From Paraburkholderia tropica (lineage in GTDB: Bacteria; Pseudomonadota; Gammaproteobacteria; Burkholderiales; Burkholderiaceae): a DNA stretch of 64,000 bases. Location of the stretch: assembly GCF_900109265.1 (NCBI RefSeq), contig NZ_FNZM01000006.1, positions 248,001 through 312,000 of the forward strand, written 5' to 3'. The notes beneath the pieces were generated by a model, which worked only from the letters and a program-made list of their open reading frames with translations, was not told the DNA's origin and did no database searches. Position 1 is the first letter of the stretch; every line of letters starts with the position of its first letter. The translations under genes and the position numbers were made by a program. Shown here in pieces: positions 51,786-60,662 of the stretch.

Positions 51786-52715
51786 TTACTTGCCCCAGCG
51801 CAGCACCAGCGGATCGAGGCGGCGCGCGATATCGACGAGTTCCTTGCGCGTCTCCGGATGCATCGCGGGCAGCGGATGGCGCGGCAGTTCGCAGTCGATC
51901 ACGCCGCCTTCCTGCATCAGCGCCTTGCAGGCGAGCAACCCCGCCTGACGGTTCTCGTGATTGATGAGCGGCAGCCACTTCTGATAGAGCGTGAAGGCGT
52001 CGTCGAGGCGGCCTTCGCGGTGCGCCACGATAATCGGGCGAATGCCGTCCGGGAAACCGCCGCCCGTCATCGCGCCGGTCGCGCCCGCGTGCAGATCGGC
52101 CAGCAGCGTGATGCCTTCCTCGCCGTCCCACGGACCTTCGACCGCGTCGCCGCCGAGGCGGATCACTTCGCGCAGCTTGTTCGCCGCGCCCGGCGTTTCG
52201 ATCTTGAAGTACGAGACCTGCTCGATCTCGCGCGCCATGCGCGCGAGGAACGGCGCGGACAGCACCGTGCCGCTCGCGGGCGCGTCCTGAATCATGATCG
52301 GAATGTCGATGGCGTCCGAGACGCGCGCGTAGAACTCGTAGATCTGCTGCTCGGGCACGCGGAAGGTCGCCCCGTGATACGGCGGCATCACCATCACCAT
52401 CGCCGCGCCGAGGTCCTGCGCGCGCTTGCTGCGCGCCGCGCAGGCGATCGTGCCGTAATGCGTGGTCGTCACGATCACGGGCACGCGGCCGGCGACGTGT
52501 TCGAGCACGGTGCGCGTGATCAGCTCGCGCTCGTCGTCGGTGACCGAGAACTGCTCGGAGAAGTTCGCGAGAATGCACAGGCCGTCCGAACCCGCGTCGA
52601 TCATGAAGTCGACGGCGCGCTTCTGGCTCGCCAGATCCAGTTCGCCGGTGGCGGTGAAGGTGGTCGGCACGACGGGGAAAATGCCCGTGTAACGGGGCGT
52701 ACGGCTCGTAGTCAT
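51786..52715 (-). CDS. 2-keto-3-deoxy-L-arabinonate dehydratase (DapA/DHDPS family)
   Basis: A 309-residue class-I-aldolase-fold protein, the same length as Azospirillum L-KDA dehydratase. Opening block TGIFPVVPTTFTATGELDL, Schiff-base Lys in VSYFKIETPGAANKLR near residue 170 and the catalytic Tyr in MVMPPYHGATFRV near 135 are visible. It would convert 2-keto-3-deoxy-L-arabinonate to 2-oxoglutarate semialdehyde. A true aldolase releasing pyruvate cannot be excluded by sequence alone, but the following semialdehyde dehydrogenase favours dehydratase. ATG 52715 has no strong ribosome site. Confidence 0.88.
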   Translation of the reverse strand: MTTSRTPRYTGIFPVVPTTFTATGELDLASQKRAVDFMIDAGSDGLCILANFSEQFSVTDDERELITRTVLEHVAGRVPVIVTTTHYGTIACAARSKRAQDLGAAMVMVMPPYHGATFRVPEQQIYEFYARVSDAIDIPIMIQDAPASGTVLSAPFLARMAREIEQVSYFKIETPGAANKLREVIRLGGDAVEGPWDGEEGITLLADLHAGATGAMTGGGFPDGIRPIIVAHREGRLDDAFTLYQKWLPLINHENRQAGLLACKALMQEGGVIDCELPRHPLPAMHPETRKELVDIARRLDPLVLRWGK

Positions 52716-52787
52716 GATGTCTGTCCTGCTTTGAAAATGTCGGCGTGCCGCGCGGGCACGCCGGCTGTGTACGTTATCGGGCCACGC

Positions 52788-54146
52788 TTACGACTCGCGC
52801 GCGAGCGCACCCGATGCCGGCGGCTGCGGACGCAGCGCGGCGCGCACCGCGAAGGTCATGAGCACCGCGAACAGCAGCGTCGCCGCGAGAAAATACAGAC
52901 CGGCGGCGAGACTGCCCGTCGCGTCCTTGATGATGCCGATGCCATACGGGCCGAGATAGCCGCCGAGATTCGCGAGCGAGTTGATCATCGCGATCCCCAC
53001 GGCCGCGCTCGCGCCGGTCAGAAACTCGCCGGGCAGCGCCCACACCACGGCCTGGATCGAGTAGATCGAGAACGCGGTCAGGCAGATGAAAAAGAGTTGC
53101 AGCGCGGGCGTGCGGAACCAGGCGCTCGCGGCCATCGTCAGCGCGGCGAACGCCGAGACCACGACGATGTGGCCGTAACGCTCGCGGCGCTTGTCCGAAT
53201 GACGCGGCACGATCAGCAGCCCCGCGACCGCGAACAGATAGGGCACCGCCGAAAGCAGCCCCGCCGTCGAATCCGTCACGCCGAACGCCTTGATGATGGT
53301 CGGCAGCCACAGCGACAAACCGTAGATGCTCAGCGGAAACGGCAGAAACAACAGCGCGAGCAGCAGCACGCGCCGGTCCTTGAGCGCCGCGAACGGATTG
53401 CGATGCGGATCGAGCGCGTAGCTGCGGCGATCGGCGGCCAGCGCGCGTTCGATCCACGCGCGTTCGTGGTCGTCGAGCCAGCGCGCGTGCGCGGGCGATT
53501 CGGGCAGCAGGCGCAGCGTCGGAATGCACAGCAGCACGGCGGGCAGGCCGCTCACGACGAACAGCGTCTGCCAGTTCGACAGACCGAAAAAGCCATGCGT
53601 TTCCAGCAGCGCGCCCGCGAGCGGACCGGTGACGATGCCCGCGATCGGCTGCGCGAGCACCAGCAGGCCGATCACGCGCGCGCGATGGCGCATCGGGAAC
53701 CAGTGCGTGAGGAAATACAGAATGCCGGGATAGAGTCCGGCTTCGGCGGCGCCCAGCAGAAAACGCAGCGCATAGAAACTCTTCGGGCCGCTGACGAAGG
53801 CCATCGCCATCGTAATCGCGCCCCACGTGAAGAGAATGCGCGCGAACCACACGCGCGCGCCGAAGCGCGAGAGCGCGAGATTGCTCGGCACTTCGCAGAG
53901 GAAGTAGCCGACGAAAAACAGACCCGCGCCCATGCCGTACGCGGCATCGCTCAGGCCAATCGCCGCGTTCATGTGCAGCTTGGCGAAACCCACCACGGTG
54001 CGGTCGACGTAAGCGACCACGTAGATGAGCGCGAGAAAGGGCACGAGGCGGCGCGCGATATGGCCGACGATGTGCTTTTCTTCCTCGCTCGAGCCACTCG
54101 CGTGCGCCCCGGTGTTGCTGGCATTCAGCGCCTGCGAATTCGTCAT
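52788..54146 (-). CDS. MFS transporter, anion:cation symporter family (tartrate/galactonate type)
   Basis: A 452-residue carrier of the ACS family. Motifs are RRLVPFLALIYVVAYVDRTVVGFAKLHM in TM1, GYFLCEVPSNLALSRFGARVWFARI, RFLLGAAEAGLYPGILYFLTHWFPMRHRAR and LLPESPAHARWL after TM6. These match TtuB, GarP and galactonate permeases that move aldarates and aldonates. ATG 54146 follows AAGGAGACAGG. It lies in the middle of an operon that already has an ABC sugar importer, so it may import L-arabinonate or galactonate directly, or export an excess. Confidence 0.9.
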   Translation of the reverse strand: MTNSQALNASNTGAHASGSSEEEKHIVGHIARRLVPFLALIYVVAYVDRTVVGFAKLHMNAAIGLSDAAYGMGAGLFFVGYFLCEVPSNLALSRFGARVWFARILFTWGAITMAMAFVSGPKSFYALRFLLGAAEAGLYPGILYFLTHWFPMRHRARVIGLLVLAQPIAGIVTGPLAGALLETHGFFGLSNWQTLFVVSGLPAVLLCIPTLRLLPESPAHARWLDDHERAWIERALAADRRSYALDPHRNPFAALKDRRVLLLALLFLPFPLSIYGLSLWLPTIIKAFGVTDSTAGLLSAVPYLFAVAGLLIVPRHSDKRRERYGHIVVVSAFAALTMAASAWFRTPALQLFFICLTAFSIYSIQAVVWALPGEFLTGASAAVGIAMINSLANLGGYLGPYGIGIIKDATGSLAAGLYFLAATLLFAVLMTFAVRAALRPQPPASGALARES

Positions 54147-54202
54147 CCTGTCTCCTTGATTCTTTTTGCGGCGGTGCGCTTCGTGTGACCTTCGGTTGCC
54201 GC

Positions 54203-55783
54203 TCAGGCGACCTCGGGCCTGCCTGCGAAACGCCGCTTCACGTGCAGCGGATTCGCGTCGCGCAACGCGTCGGGCAGCCAGCCGTCGGCGAGATTCTGGT
54301 AGCAGACCGGGCGCAGGAAACGCTCGATCGCCGCCGTGCCCACCGAGGTGCTGCGGCCATCCGAGGTGGACGGGAACGGGCCGCCGTGGACCATCGCATC
54401 GCACACCTCGACGCCGGTCGGGAAGCCGTTCGCCAGCAGACGGCCCGCCTTGCGCTCGATGAGCGGCAGGAGCGCGCGCACGAGATCGCCGTCGGCGGCG
54501 TCCGCGTGCAGCGTGATCGTCAACTGGCCTTCGATATGGCGCAGCACGGCGCGCAGTTCGGCTTCGTCCGCGCATTCGACCAACACGCTGCTCGGGCCGA
54601 ACACTTCCTCGCCGAGCGAGGCGTCCGCCAGCAGATCGCTCGCGCTCACGCGCAGCAGCGCCGCCTGCGCGCGGCCGGGCGCCGCCGCGCCGCGCGCGAG
54701 CGTCGTGACCTTCGGATGCTCGACCAGGCGGCCGATGCCGTGCTCGTAGGCGCGCAGGATGCCCGGCGTGAGCATCACGCCCGCCGCCGCCGCGCTGAAT
54801 TCGCGCGCGGCGTTCGTGGCGAAGGCGTCGAAGTCCGCGCCCGCGAGGCCGAGCATCAGGCCCGGGTTGGTGCAGAACTGGCCGCAGCCGAGCGTCGTCG
54901 ATGCCGCGTAGTCGCGCGCCAGCGTCTCGCCGCGCGCGGCGAGCGCGCCCGGCAGCAGCAGGTTCGGATTCACGCTGCTCATTTCGGCGTAGACGGGAAT
55001 CGGCTCGCTGCGCGCGGCCGCCAGCTTCACGAGCGCGAGACCGCCCGCGCGCGAGCCGGTGAAACCGACCGCACGAATCGCCGGATGCTGCACGAGCGCG
55101 CTGCCGACTTCGTGGCCCGCGTCGAACAGCAAAGAGAACACGCCTTCGGGCAGACCCGCCGCCGCAACCGCCTGCTGAATGGCGCGGCCGACGAGTTCCG
55201 AGGTGCCCGGATGCGCCGGATGCGCCTTCACGACCACGGGACAGCCCGCGGCCAGCGCCGACGCCGTGTCCCCTCCCGCCACCGAAAACGCCAGCGGGAA
55301 ATTGCTCGCGCCGAACACCGCGACCGGGCCCACGCCGATGCGCCAGAAGCGCAAGTCGGTGCGCGGCGGCTGGCGTTCGGGCAGCGCGGGTTCGATGCGC
55401 ACGTCGAGCGCGTCGCCGCTGCGCACGAGCGTGGCGAACATGCGCAGTTGGTTCGCGGTGCGCGCGCGTTCGCCTTCGAGGCGCGCGCGCGGCAGGCCGC
55501 TTTCGGCCATCGCGCGTTCGATCAGCGGCTCGCCGAGCGCTTCGATGCGCGCCGCGCAATCGTCGAGGAATTGCGCGCGTTGTTCGGCGGGCAGCGTGCG
55601 GTAGGCGTCGAACGCGTCGTCCGCGAGTTCGCAGGCCCGTTCGACATCGCCTTGCCGCGCGCCGTGGAAAACCGGTTGCGCGATGGGCGTGTTGCTCGCG
55701 GCGTCGATCGCCTGGAACGCCGCGCCTTCGCCGCGTTTCGCTTGCGCGCCGATCAGCAGCTCGCCGGTTAGAGTCGTCGTCAT
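54203..55783 (-). CDS. 2-oxoglutarate semialdehyde dehydrogenase (KGSADH, NADP-type aldehyde dehydrogenase)
   Basis: A 526-residue aldehyde dehydrogenase of the KGSADH/aldehyde dehydrogenase (NADP+) group. The active Cys is at about residue 304 in [10 protein letters not shown], the general-base Glu in [15 protein letters not shown], the cofactor loop in [14 protein letters not shown], and [33 protein letters not shown] is the family fingerprint. It oxidises 2-oxoglutarate semialdehyde to 2-oxoglutarate, the last step of L-arabinose oxidation, feeding the TCA cycle. It is the second gene of the operon, 32 bp after the dehydratase. Confidence 0.92.
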   Translation of the reverse strand: MTTTLTGELLIGAQAKRGEGAAFQAIDAASNTPIAQPVFHGARQGDVERACELADDAFDAYRTLPAEQRAQFLDDCAARIEALGEPLIERAMAESGLPRARLEGERARTANQLRMFATLVRSGDALDVRIEPALPERQPPRTDLRFWRIGVGPVAVFGASNFPLAFSVAGGDTASALAAGCPVVVKAHPAHPGTSELVGRAIQQAVAAAGLPEGVFSLLFDAGHEVGSALVQHPAIRAVGFTGSRAGGLALVKLAAARSEPIPVYAEMSSVNPNLLLPGALAARGETLARDYAASTTLGCGQFCTNPGLMLGLAGADFDAFATNAAREFSAAAAGVMLTPGILRAYEHGIGRLVEHPKVTTLARGAAAPGRAQAALLRVSASDLLADASLGEEVFGPSSVLVECADEAELRAVLRHIEGQLTITLHADAADGDLVRALLPLIERKAGRLLANGFPTGVEVCDAMVHGGPFPSTSDGRSTSVGTAAIERFLRPVCYQNLADGWLPDALRDANPLHVKRRFAGRPEVA

Positions 55784-55815
55784 GATGGCAGTCCTTGCCT
55801 ATGCGTCAGTGCGCG

Positions 55816-57567
55816 TCAGTGCGAGTGGCGCGGCACGGCCGAGCCGCGCTTGCCCACGAGGAAGTCGAGGTCGCAGCCTTCGTCGGCTTGCAGAACGTGA
55901 TCGACATAGAGGCGCGCGTAGCCGCCCTTGCCCAGCTGCTCGGCGACGCCCGGCGCCGCCGCCGGATCGACGTCGCTCAGGCGGCGTTGCAGTTCCTCGT
56001 CGCTGATGTCCAGATGCAGACGGCCGATCTCGCAGTCGAGTTCGATCCAGTCGCCGTTGCGCACCGCCGCGAGCGGGCCGCCCGCCGCCGCTTCCGGCGC
56101 GACGTGCAGCACCACCGTGCCGTAAGCCGTGCCGCTCATGCGCGCGTCCGAGATGCGCACCATGTCCTTCACGCCCTGGCGCAGCAGCTTGGGCGGCAGG
56201 CCCATGTTGCCGACCTCGGCCATGCCCGGATAACCGCGCGGGCCGCAATTCCTCATGACGAGGATCGAGTCCTTGTCGACGTCGAGCGATTCGTCGGCGA
56301 TGGTCGCCTTGTAGTGATCGAAATTCTCGAACACCACGGCGCGGCCGCGATGCTTGAGCAGCTCGGGCGTGGCCGCCGACGGCTTGAGCACCGCGCCGCG
56401 CGGCGCGAGATTGCCGCGCAGGATGCAGATGCCGCCGTCCGCGATCAGCGGATTGTCGATCTGGCGGATCACTTCGTCGTTGTAGTTCGGCGCTTCGCGC
56501 ACGTTGTCCCAGATCGACTTGCCGTTCACGGTGAGCGCGTCCGGATGCGGCAGCAGGTTCGCTTCGCCCAGACGGCGCAGCACCGCCGGCAGACCGCCCG
56601 CGTAATAGAACTCCTCCATCAGGAAGCGGCCCGACGGTTGCAGATCGACGATGGTCGGCGTGTCGCGGCCAACGCGCTGCCAGTCTTCGAGTTCGAGCGG
56701 CACGCCGATGCGGCCCGCGATCGCCTTCAGATGGATCACCGCGTTGGTCGAGCCGCCGATCGCCGCATTGGTACGGATCGCGTTCTCGAACGCCTCGCGC
56801 GTGAGCACCTTCGAGAGCTTCAGGTCTTCGAGCGCCATCTGCACGATGCGAATGCCCGACATGTGCGCGAGCACGTAGCGGCGCGCGTCCACGGCCGGAA
56901 TCGCGGCGTTGTGCGGCAGCGAGACGCCCAGCGACTCGGCCATGCAGGCCATCGTCGAGGCCGTGCCCATGGTGTTGCAGGTGCCCGCCGAGCGCGACAT
57001 GCCCGCTTCGGCCGAGAGGAAATGATGCAGGTCGATCTCGCCCGCCTTGAGCGATTCGTGCAGACGCCACACGGCCGTGCCCGAACCGATGTCCTTGCCT
57101 TCGAGCTTGCCGTTGAGCATCGGGCCGCCCGTCACGACGATGGCGGGCACGTCCACGCTCGCCGCGCCCATCAGCAGCGCGGGCGTGGTCTTGTCGCAGC
57201 CGCACAGCAGCACGACGGCGTCGATCGGATTGCCGCGGATCGCTTCCTCGACGTCCATCGAGGCGAGATTGCGCGTGAGCATCGCCGAGGGACGCAGGTT
57301 CGATTCGCCGTTCGAGAACACCGGGAACTCGACCGGGAAACCGCCCGCCTCGTAGATGCCGCGCTTGACGTGTTCCGCGAGCTTGCGGAAGTGCGCGTTG
57401 CAGGGCGTGAGTTCCGACCAGGTATTGCAGATGCCGATGACCGGGCGACCATCGAATTCATGATCGGGAATACCCTGGTTTTTCATCCAGCTCCGATACA
57501 TGAAGCCGTTTTTATCCGTGGTGCCGAACCACTCTTGGGAGCGAAGTTTGGGTTTCGTTGCCGACAT
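55816..57567 (-). CDS. L-arabinonate dehydratase (IlvD/Edd family), paralogue 2
   Basis: A 583-residue dehydratase, the same length as Azospirillum L-arabinonate dehydratase. Cluster and metal motifs are CNTWSELTPCNAHF, GCDKTTPALLMGA, AGTCNTMGTASTMACMAE and MSGTAYGTVVLHVAPEA. Together with the adjacent dehydrogenase, 2-keto-3-deoxy-acid dehydratase and KGSADH it defines the L-arabinonate branch. It is first in the eight-gene operon and divergent from a GbpR-like regulator. A highly similar copy lies at 35853-37595. The ATG has only a weak ribosome site. Confidence 0.93.
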   Translation of the reverse strand: MSATKPKLRSQEWFGTTDKNGFMYRSWMKNQGIPDHEFDGRPVIGICNTWSELTPCNAHFRKLAEHVKRGIYEAGGFPVEFPVFSNGESNLRPSAMLTRNLASMDVEEAIRGNPIDAVVLLCGCDKTTPALLMGAASVDVPAIVVTGGPMLNGKLEGKDIGSGTAVWRLHESLKAGEIDLHHFLSAEAGMSRSAGTCNTMGTASTMACMAESLGVSLPHNAAIPAVDARRYVLAHMSGIRIVQMALEDLKLSKVLTREAFENAIRTNAAIGGSTNAVIHLKAIAGRIGVPLELEDWQRVGRDTPTIVDLQPSGRFLMEEFYYAGGLPAVLRRLGEANLLPHPDALTVNGKSIWDNVREAPNYNDEVIRQIDNPLIADGGICILRGNLAPRGAVLKPSAATPELLKHRGRAVVFENFDHYKATIADESLDVDKDSILVMRNCGPRGYPGMAEVGNMGLPPKLLRQGVKDMVRISDARMSGTAYGTVVLHVAPEAAAGGPLAAVRNGDWIELDCEIGRLHLDISDEELQRRLSDVDPAAAPGVAEQLGKGGYARLYVDHVLQADEGCDLDFLVGKRGSAVPRHSH

Positions 57568-57710
57568 TCTCAGGTTCTGTGAGGGCCAAATGTTCGAGAT
57601 AGTCTAAGGAGATCTCTGATAACCTTCTAATGAAATAATTGCCTTTTCCGATATCGTTTTCGGCATTGGTATAAACACTTAAAACTATTTGGGAAACGAG
57701 GCGAAACACC
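57568..57710. promoter_or_regulatory. Divergent control region, arabinose operon / GbpR-like LysR
   Basis: A 143-bp AT-rich gap. AAGG-N13-CCTT (57606-57626) encloses the 8-bp palindrome GAGATCTC (57609-57616), and CCGA-N8-TCGG lies near 57648-57663. This is where the LysR protein should bind to control the whole minus-strand operon and its own gene. Promoter hexamers are not unambiguous. Confidence 0.5.
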
Positions 57711-58694
57711 ATGCTGGAGACAAGCCCCTGGTACGTGCGCACGCGCCTGAAAACCCGTCAGTTGCTGCTGGTGGTGGCGCTCGCAGAGGAAGGCAATATT
57801 CATCGCGCGGCGGCGGCGTTGAACATGACGCAGCCGGCGGCCTCGAAGCTGCTGCGCGAGCTGGAGGACATGCTCGGCGCGCTGCTGTTCGAGCGCATGC
57901 CGCGCGGCATGAAGCCGACGCTTTACGGCGACGCGCTGATCCGCCACGCGCGCGCCGTGCTCGGCAGTCTCGATCAGGCGCAGGCGGAACTCACGGCGCT
58001 CAAGGCCGGCCGGCTCGGCCACGTGGCAGTCGGCGCGATCACCTCGCCGGGCGTGAGCGTGCTGCCCGCGGCCGTGGCCGCCGTCAAGCGCACGCACGCG
58101 AACATGCGCATCTCGGTGGAGATCGACGCGAGCAACGTGCTGCTCGAACATCTCGCGCAGGACCGGCTCGACATCGTGCTCGGGCGTCTGTCCGCCGAGC
58201 ACGACAAGCTCGCGCTGCGCTACGAGCCGCTCACGGGCGAGCCGGTCTGCGCGGTCGTGCGGCCGGGGCATCCGCTGCTCGAAACGAACGCCAACGCGCC
58301 GGGCGCGCCGCTCACGTCACTCGCGCTCGCGGACGTCGCGCGCGCCACCTGGGTCGTGCCGCCGCTCGCGAGCGTGCTGCGCCATCGCTTCGAACTGATG
58401 TTCCAGCGCGCGAGCCTCGCGCCGCCCTCGAACGTGGTGGAAACGCCCGCGCTGCTGTTCATCACGCGCGTGCTGGAGCAGAGCGACATGATCGCCGTGC
58501 TCACCGAGGACGTCGCGCGCTACTACGCGGTGCACGGCATGGTCGCGATCCTGCCGCTGCCGATGGATTGCCAGATGGACGATTTCGGCATCATCACGCG
58601 CGCCGACAAACTGCTCTCGCCCGCAGCCGGTGTCATGATCGAGGCGTTGCGCGCGGTGAGCGCGGAGATCTACGGGCCGCGCGGCGCGGCGTGA
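57711..58694 (+). CDS. LysR-family regulator, GbpR-like
   Basis: A 327-residue LysR protein with the GbpR-type start: a short N-terminal arm, LKTRQLLLVVALAEEGNIHR followed by AAAALNMTQPAASKLLRELE, and MLGALLFERMPRGMKPTLYG. The effector domain starts near residue 98 (GHVAVGAITSPGVSVLPAAV). GbpR of Agrobacterium and Azospirillum controls galactose/arabinose-binding-protein operons in response to L-arabinose, D-galactose or D-fucose. Divergence from the arabinose operon gives it the same role here. Confidence 0.91.
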   Translation: MLETSPWYVRTRLKTRQLLLVVALAEEGNIHRAAAALNMTQPAASKLLRELEDMLGALLFERMPRGMKPTLYGDALIRHARAVLGSLDQAQAELTALKAGRLGHVAVGAITSPGVSVLPAAVAAVKRTHANMRISVEIDASNVLLEHLAQDRLDIVLGRLSAEHDKLALRYEPLTGEPVCAVVRPGHPLLETNANAPGAPLTSLALADVARATWVVPPLASVLRHRFELMFQRASLAPPSNVVETPALLFITRVLEQSDMIAVLTEDVARYYAVHGMVAILPLPMDCQMDDFGIITRADKLLSPAAGVMIEALRAVSAEIYGPRGAA

Positions 58695-58765
58695 TGCACG
58701 CGTCGCGCGACGCTGCGACAGTCTCGCTACACTGACACAGCCAGCAGGACCATGAAGGAGACGCC

Positions 58766-59617
58766 ATGCCTCACACCGCCGCCCCCGACAGCACCGCCGT
58801 GCGCGTCGCACTCTGGCGCGCGCTGCACGTGCAGGTCGACGCCGCGCCGCACGTGCTCGAAGACGAACTCGGCATGCAACTGGCCGCGCCCGACGTCCAC
58901 TGGCGCAAGCGGGGCGACATGGATCCCGACGGCACGCGCGGCTATCGCGCGTCGATCGTCGGGCGCGCGCGTTTCATCGAGGATCTCGTGACCGCTCAGG
59001 CCAGCGCGGGCGTGACGCAGTACGTGATCCTCGGCGCGGGGCTCGACACCTTCGCGCAGCGCCGGCCCGAGATCGCGTCATGGCTGCACCTGTACGAAGT
59101 CGATCAACCGGGCACGCAGGCGTGGAAGCGCGCGCGGCTTATCGAACTCGGCTTTCGCGAGCAGGACTGGCTGCGTTTCGTGCCGGTGGATTTCGAGGCG
59201 GGCGAATCGTGGTGGACACAGCTCGTGCAAGCGGGCTTCGATGCGCGGCAGCCCGCCGTGATCGCCTCGACGGGCGTCTCGATGTATCTCACGCGCGAGG
59301 CCAATCTCGCCACGCTGCGACAGATTGCGCAACTCGCGCCGGGCTCCACGCTGGCGATGACCTTCACGCTGCCGCTCGATCTCATCGACGAACCCGAGCG
59401 CTCGCAGCACGCGGCCGTCTACGAGCGGGCGCGCGCGGCGGGCACGCCGTTCGTCAGCTTCTTTCGCCCCGACGAGATGCTTGCGCTCGCGCGCGAAGCC
59501 GGTTTCTCCGAAGTGAGCCACGTGGGCACCGCCGATCTGATCGAACAGTATTTCGCGAAACGCAGCGACGGTTTGAAACCGGCCAAGGGCGAGTCGTTTC
59601 TGGTGGCGAAGGTTTAA
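58766..59617 (+). CDS. SAM-dependent methyltransferase, TIGR00027/LCM-like
   Basis: A 283-residue class-I methyltransferase of the leucine-carboxyl-methyltransferase-like group. The SAM motif is QYVILGAGLDTFAQRRP near residue 90, the acidic loop LYEVDQPGTQAWKRARL near 115, VPVDFEAGESWW and IASTGVSMYLTREA near 175. These proteins occur widely in actinobacteria and Burkholderia, and their acceptors are mostly unknown. ATG 58766 follows AAGGAGACGCC. No neighbour indicates a pathway. Confidence 0.87.
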   Translation: MPHTAAPDSTAVRVALWRALHVQVDAAPHVLEDELGMQLAAPDVHWRKRGDMDPDGTRGYRASIVGRARFIEDLVTAQASAGVTQYVILGAGLDTFAQRRPEIASWLHLYEVDQPGTQAWKRARLIELGFREQDWLRFVPVDFEAGESWWTQLVQAGFDARQPAVIASTGVSMYLTREANLATLRQIAQLAPGSTLAMTFTLPLDLIDEPERSQHAAVYERARAAGTPFVSFFRPDEMLALAREAGFSEVSHVGTADLIEQYFAKRSDGLKPAKGESFLVAKV

Positions 59618-59924
59618 GCGCGATGATCGGGATGATTACGGCAATCGCCTTAATTGCGATAAGCCGCCACGGATTTTCCGCGCGATCATGCAATATGATC
59701 GCGCTCAGCGTTTGCATTTAAATCCACGCAAACGTCATTCGCGCTCACGTAATCTCCGCTAAATTGTCGAACCTTGACAATTCAATCCGCGCAAAGCGAT
59801 AGACTCATGTACTGCGTCATGCATTGCGCATCACTGCGTTTATCCCTTTATTTAAGGGACATTCGATATGACGCGTGAATTCGATATAGACTCGCAGCGG
59901 AATAACACCGAATAGAACAATTTC
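59618..59924. promoter_or_regulatory. 307-bp region upstream of yqiJK with three dyads and a promoter
   Basis: GCGCGATCAT-N5-ATGATCGCGC (59680-59704) is a perfect 10-bp stem, possibly the transcript end of the methyltransferase gene. CGTTTGC-N12-GCAAACG (59709-59734) follows. AATTGTC-N7-GACAATT (59762-59782) overlaps TTGACA (59774-59779), which with GATAGA 18 bp on makes a reasonable promoter. A repressor on the third dyad would cover the -35. Confidence 0.6.
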
Positions 59925-60578
59925 ATGACCTCATTGCTGCAACCGGGATATGCGCCATTCATCATGGCGATCGGCATCATGATCGTCATTGCCATACTCG
60001 AAAGCATTACGCTGCTGTTCGGATTTAGCGTCACCACGCATGCGGGTAATCTGCTCGCGCATCAATTCGATATCGACCACGCGGGCGCCAGTGCCGAACC
60101 GGGCGTCGTCGGGCAGTTTCTCGGCTGGCTGCACGTGGGCCGCGTGCCGTTTCTCATTCTGCTCGTGCTGTTCCTCACCGGATTCGCCGTTGCCGGCCTG
60201 CTGCTGCAAGCGCTTCTGCATGCGCTCGCTCATTTCATGCTGCCGCCCGCCATTGCCGCCTGCGCGGCGTTGCCGCTCGCGCTCGGATTCGTGCGCAAGA
60301 CCGGCAAACCGATCGGCCGCCTCGTGCCGCAGGAAGAGTCGAGCGCGCTCTCGGAAATCGATTTCATCGGCCGCGCCGTGCGCATCGTGACCGGCGAGGC
60401 CACACAGGGCACGCCGGCCGAAGCGCGTTTCGTCGACGAATTCGGTCAGCCGCACTACGTCCGTATCGAGCCGGACGATGCGGATCACCGCTTCGTGCGC
60501 GGGCAAACCGTGCTGATCGTCGCGCGGGTGTCCGGCTCGCTCTATCGGGCCATCAAAAGCCCGCGTCACGACGCCTGA
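59925..60578 (+). CDS. yqiJ: YqiJ-like membrane protein with OB-fold C-terminus
   Basis: A 217-residue inner-membrane protein of the YqiJ/DUF1449 type. TM helices lie near residues 12-32, 75-95 and 98-118, followed by a cytoplasmic OB/NfeD-like domain (SEIDFIGRAVRIVTGEATQG through RGQTVLIVARVSGSLYRAI). YqiJ is paired with flotillin YqiK in enterobacteria and helps organise membrane microdomains. The yqiK gene starts 84 bp downstream on the same strand. Confidence 0.86.
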   Translation: MTSLLQPGYAPFIMAIGIMIVIAILESITLLFGFSVTTHAGNLLAHQFDIDHAGASAEPGVVGQFLGWLHVGRVPFLILLVLFLTGFAVAGLLLQALLHALAHFMLPPAIAACAALPLALGFVRKTGKPIGRLVPQEESSALSEIDFIGRAVRIVTGEATQGTPAEARFVDEFGQPHYVRIEPDDADHRFVRGQTVLIVARVSGSLYRAIKSPRHDA

Positions 60579-60662
60579 GGCCTGCGTTGCGTTTGCCGCG
60601 CGCGCGCCGGCTTCGCTGCTTTTTCACCTCGTTTTTCACACCGACAAGAGTCAACCATCGCT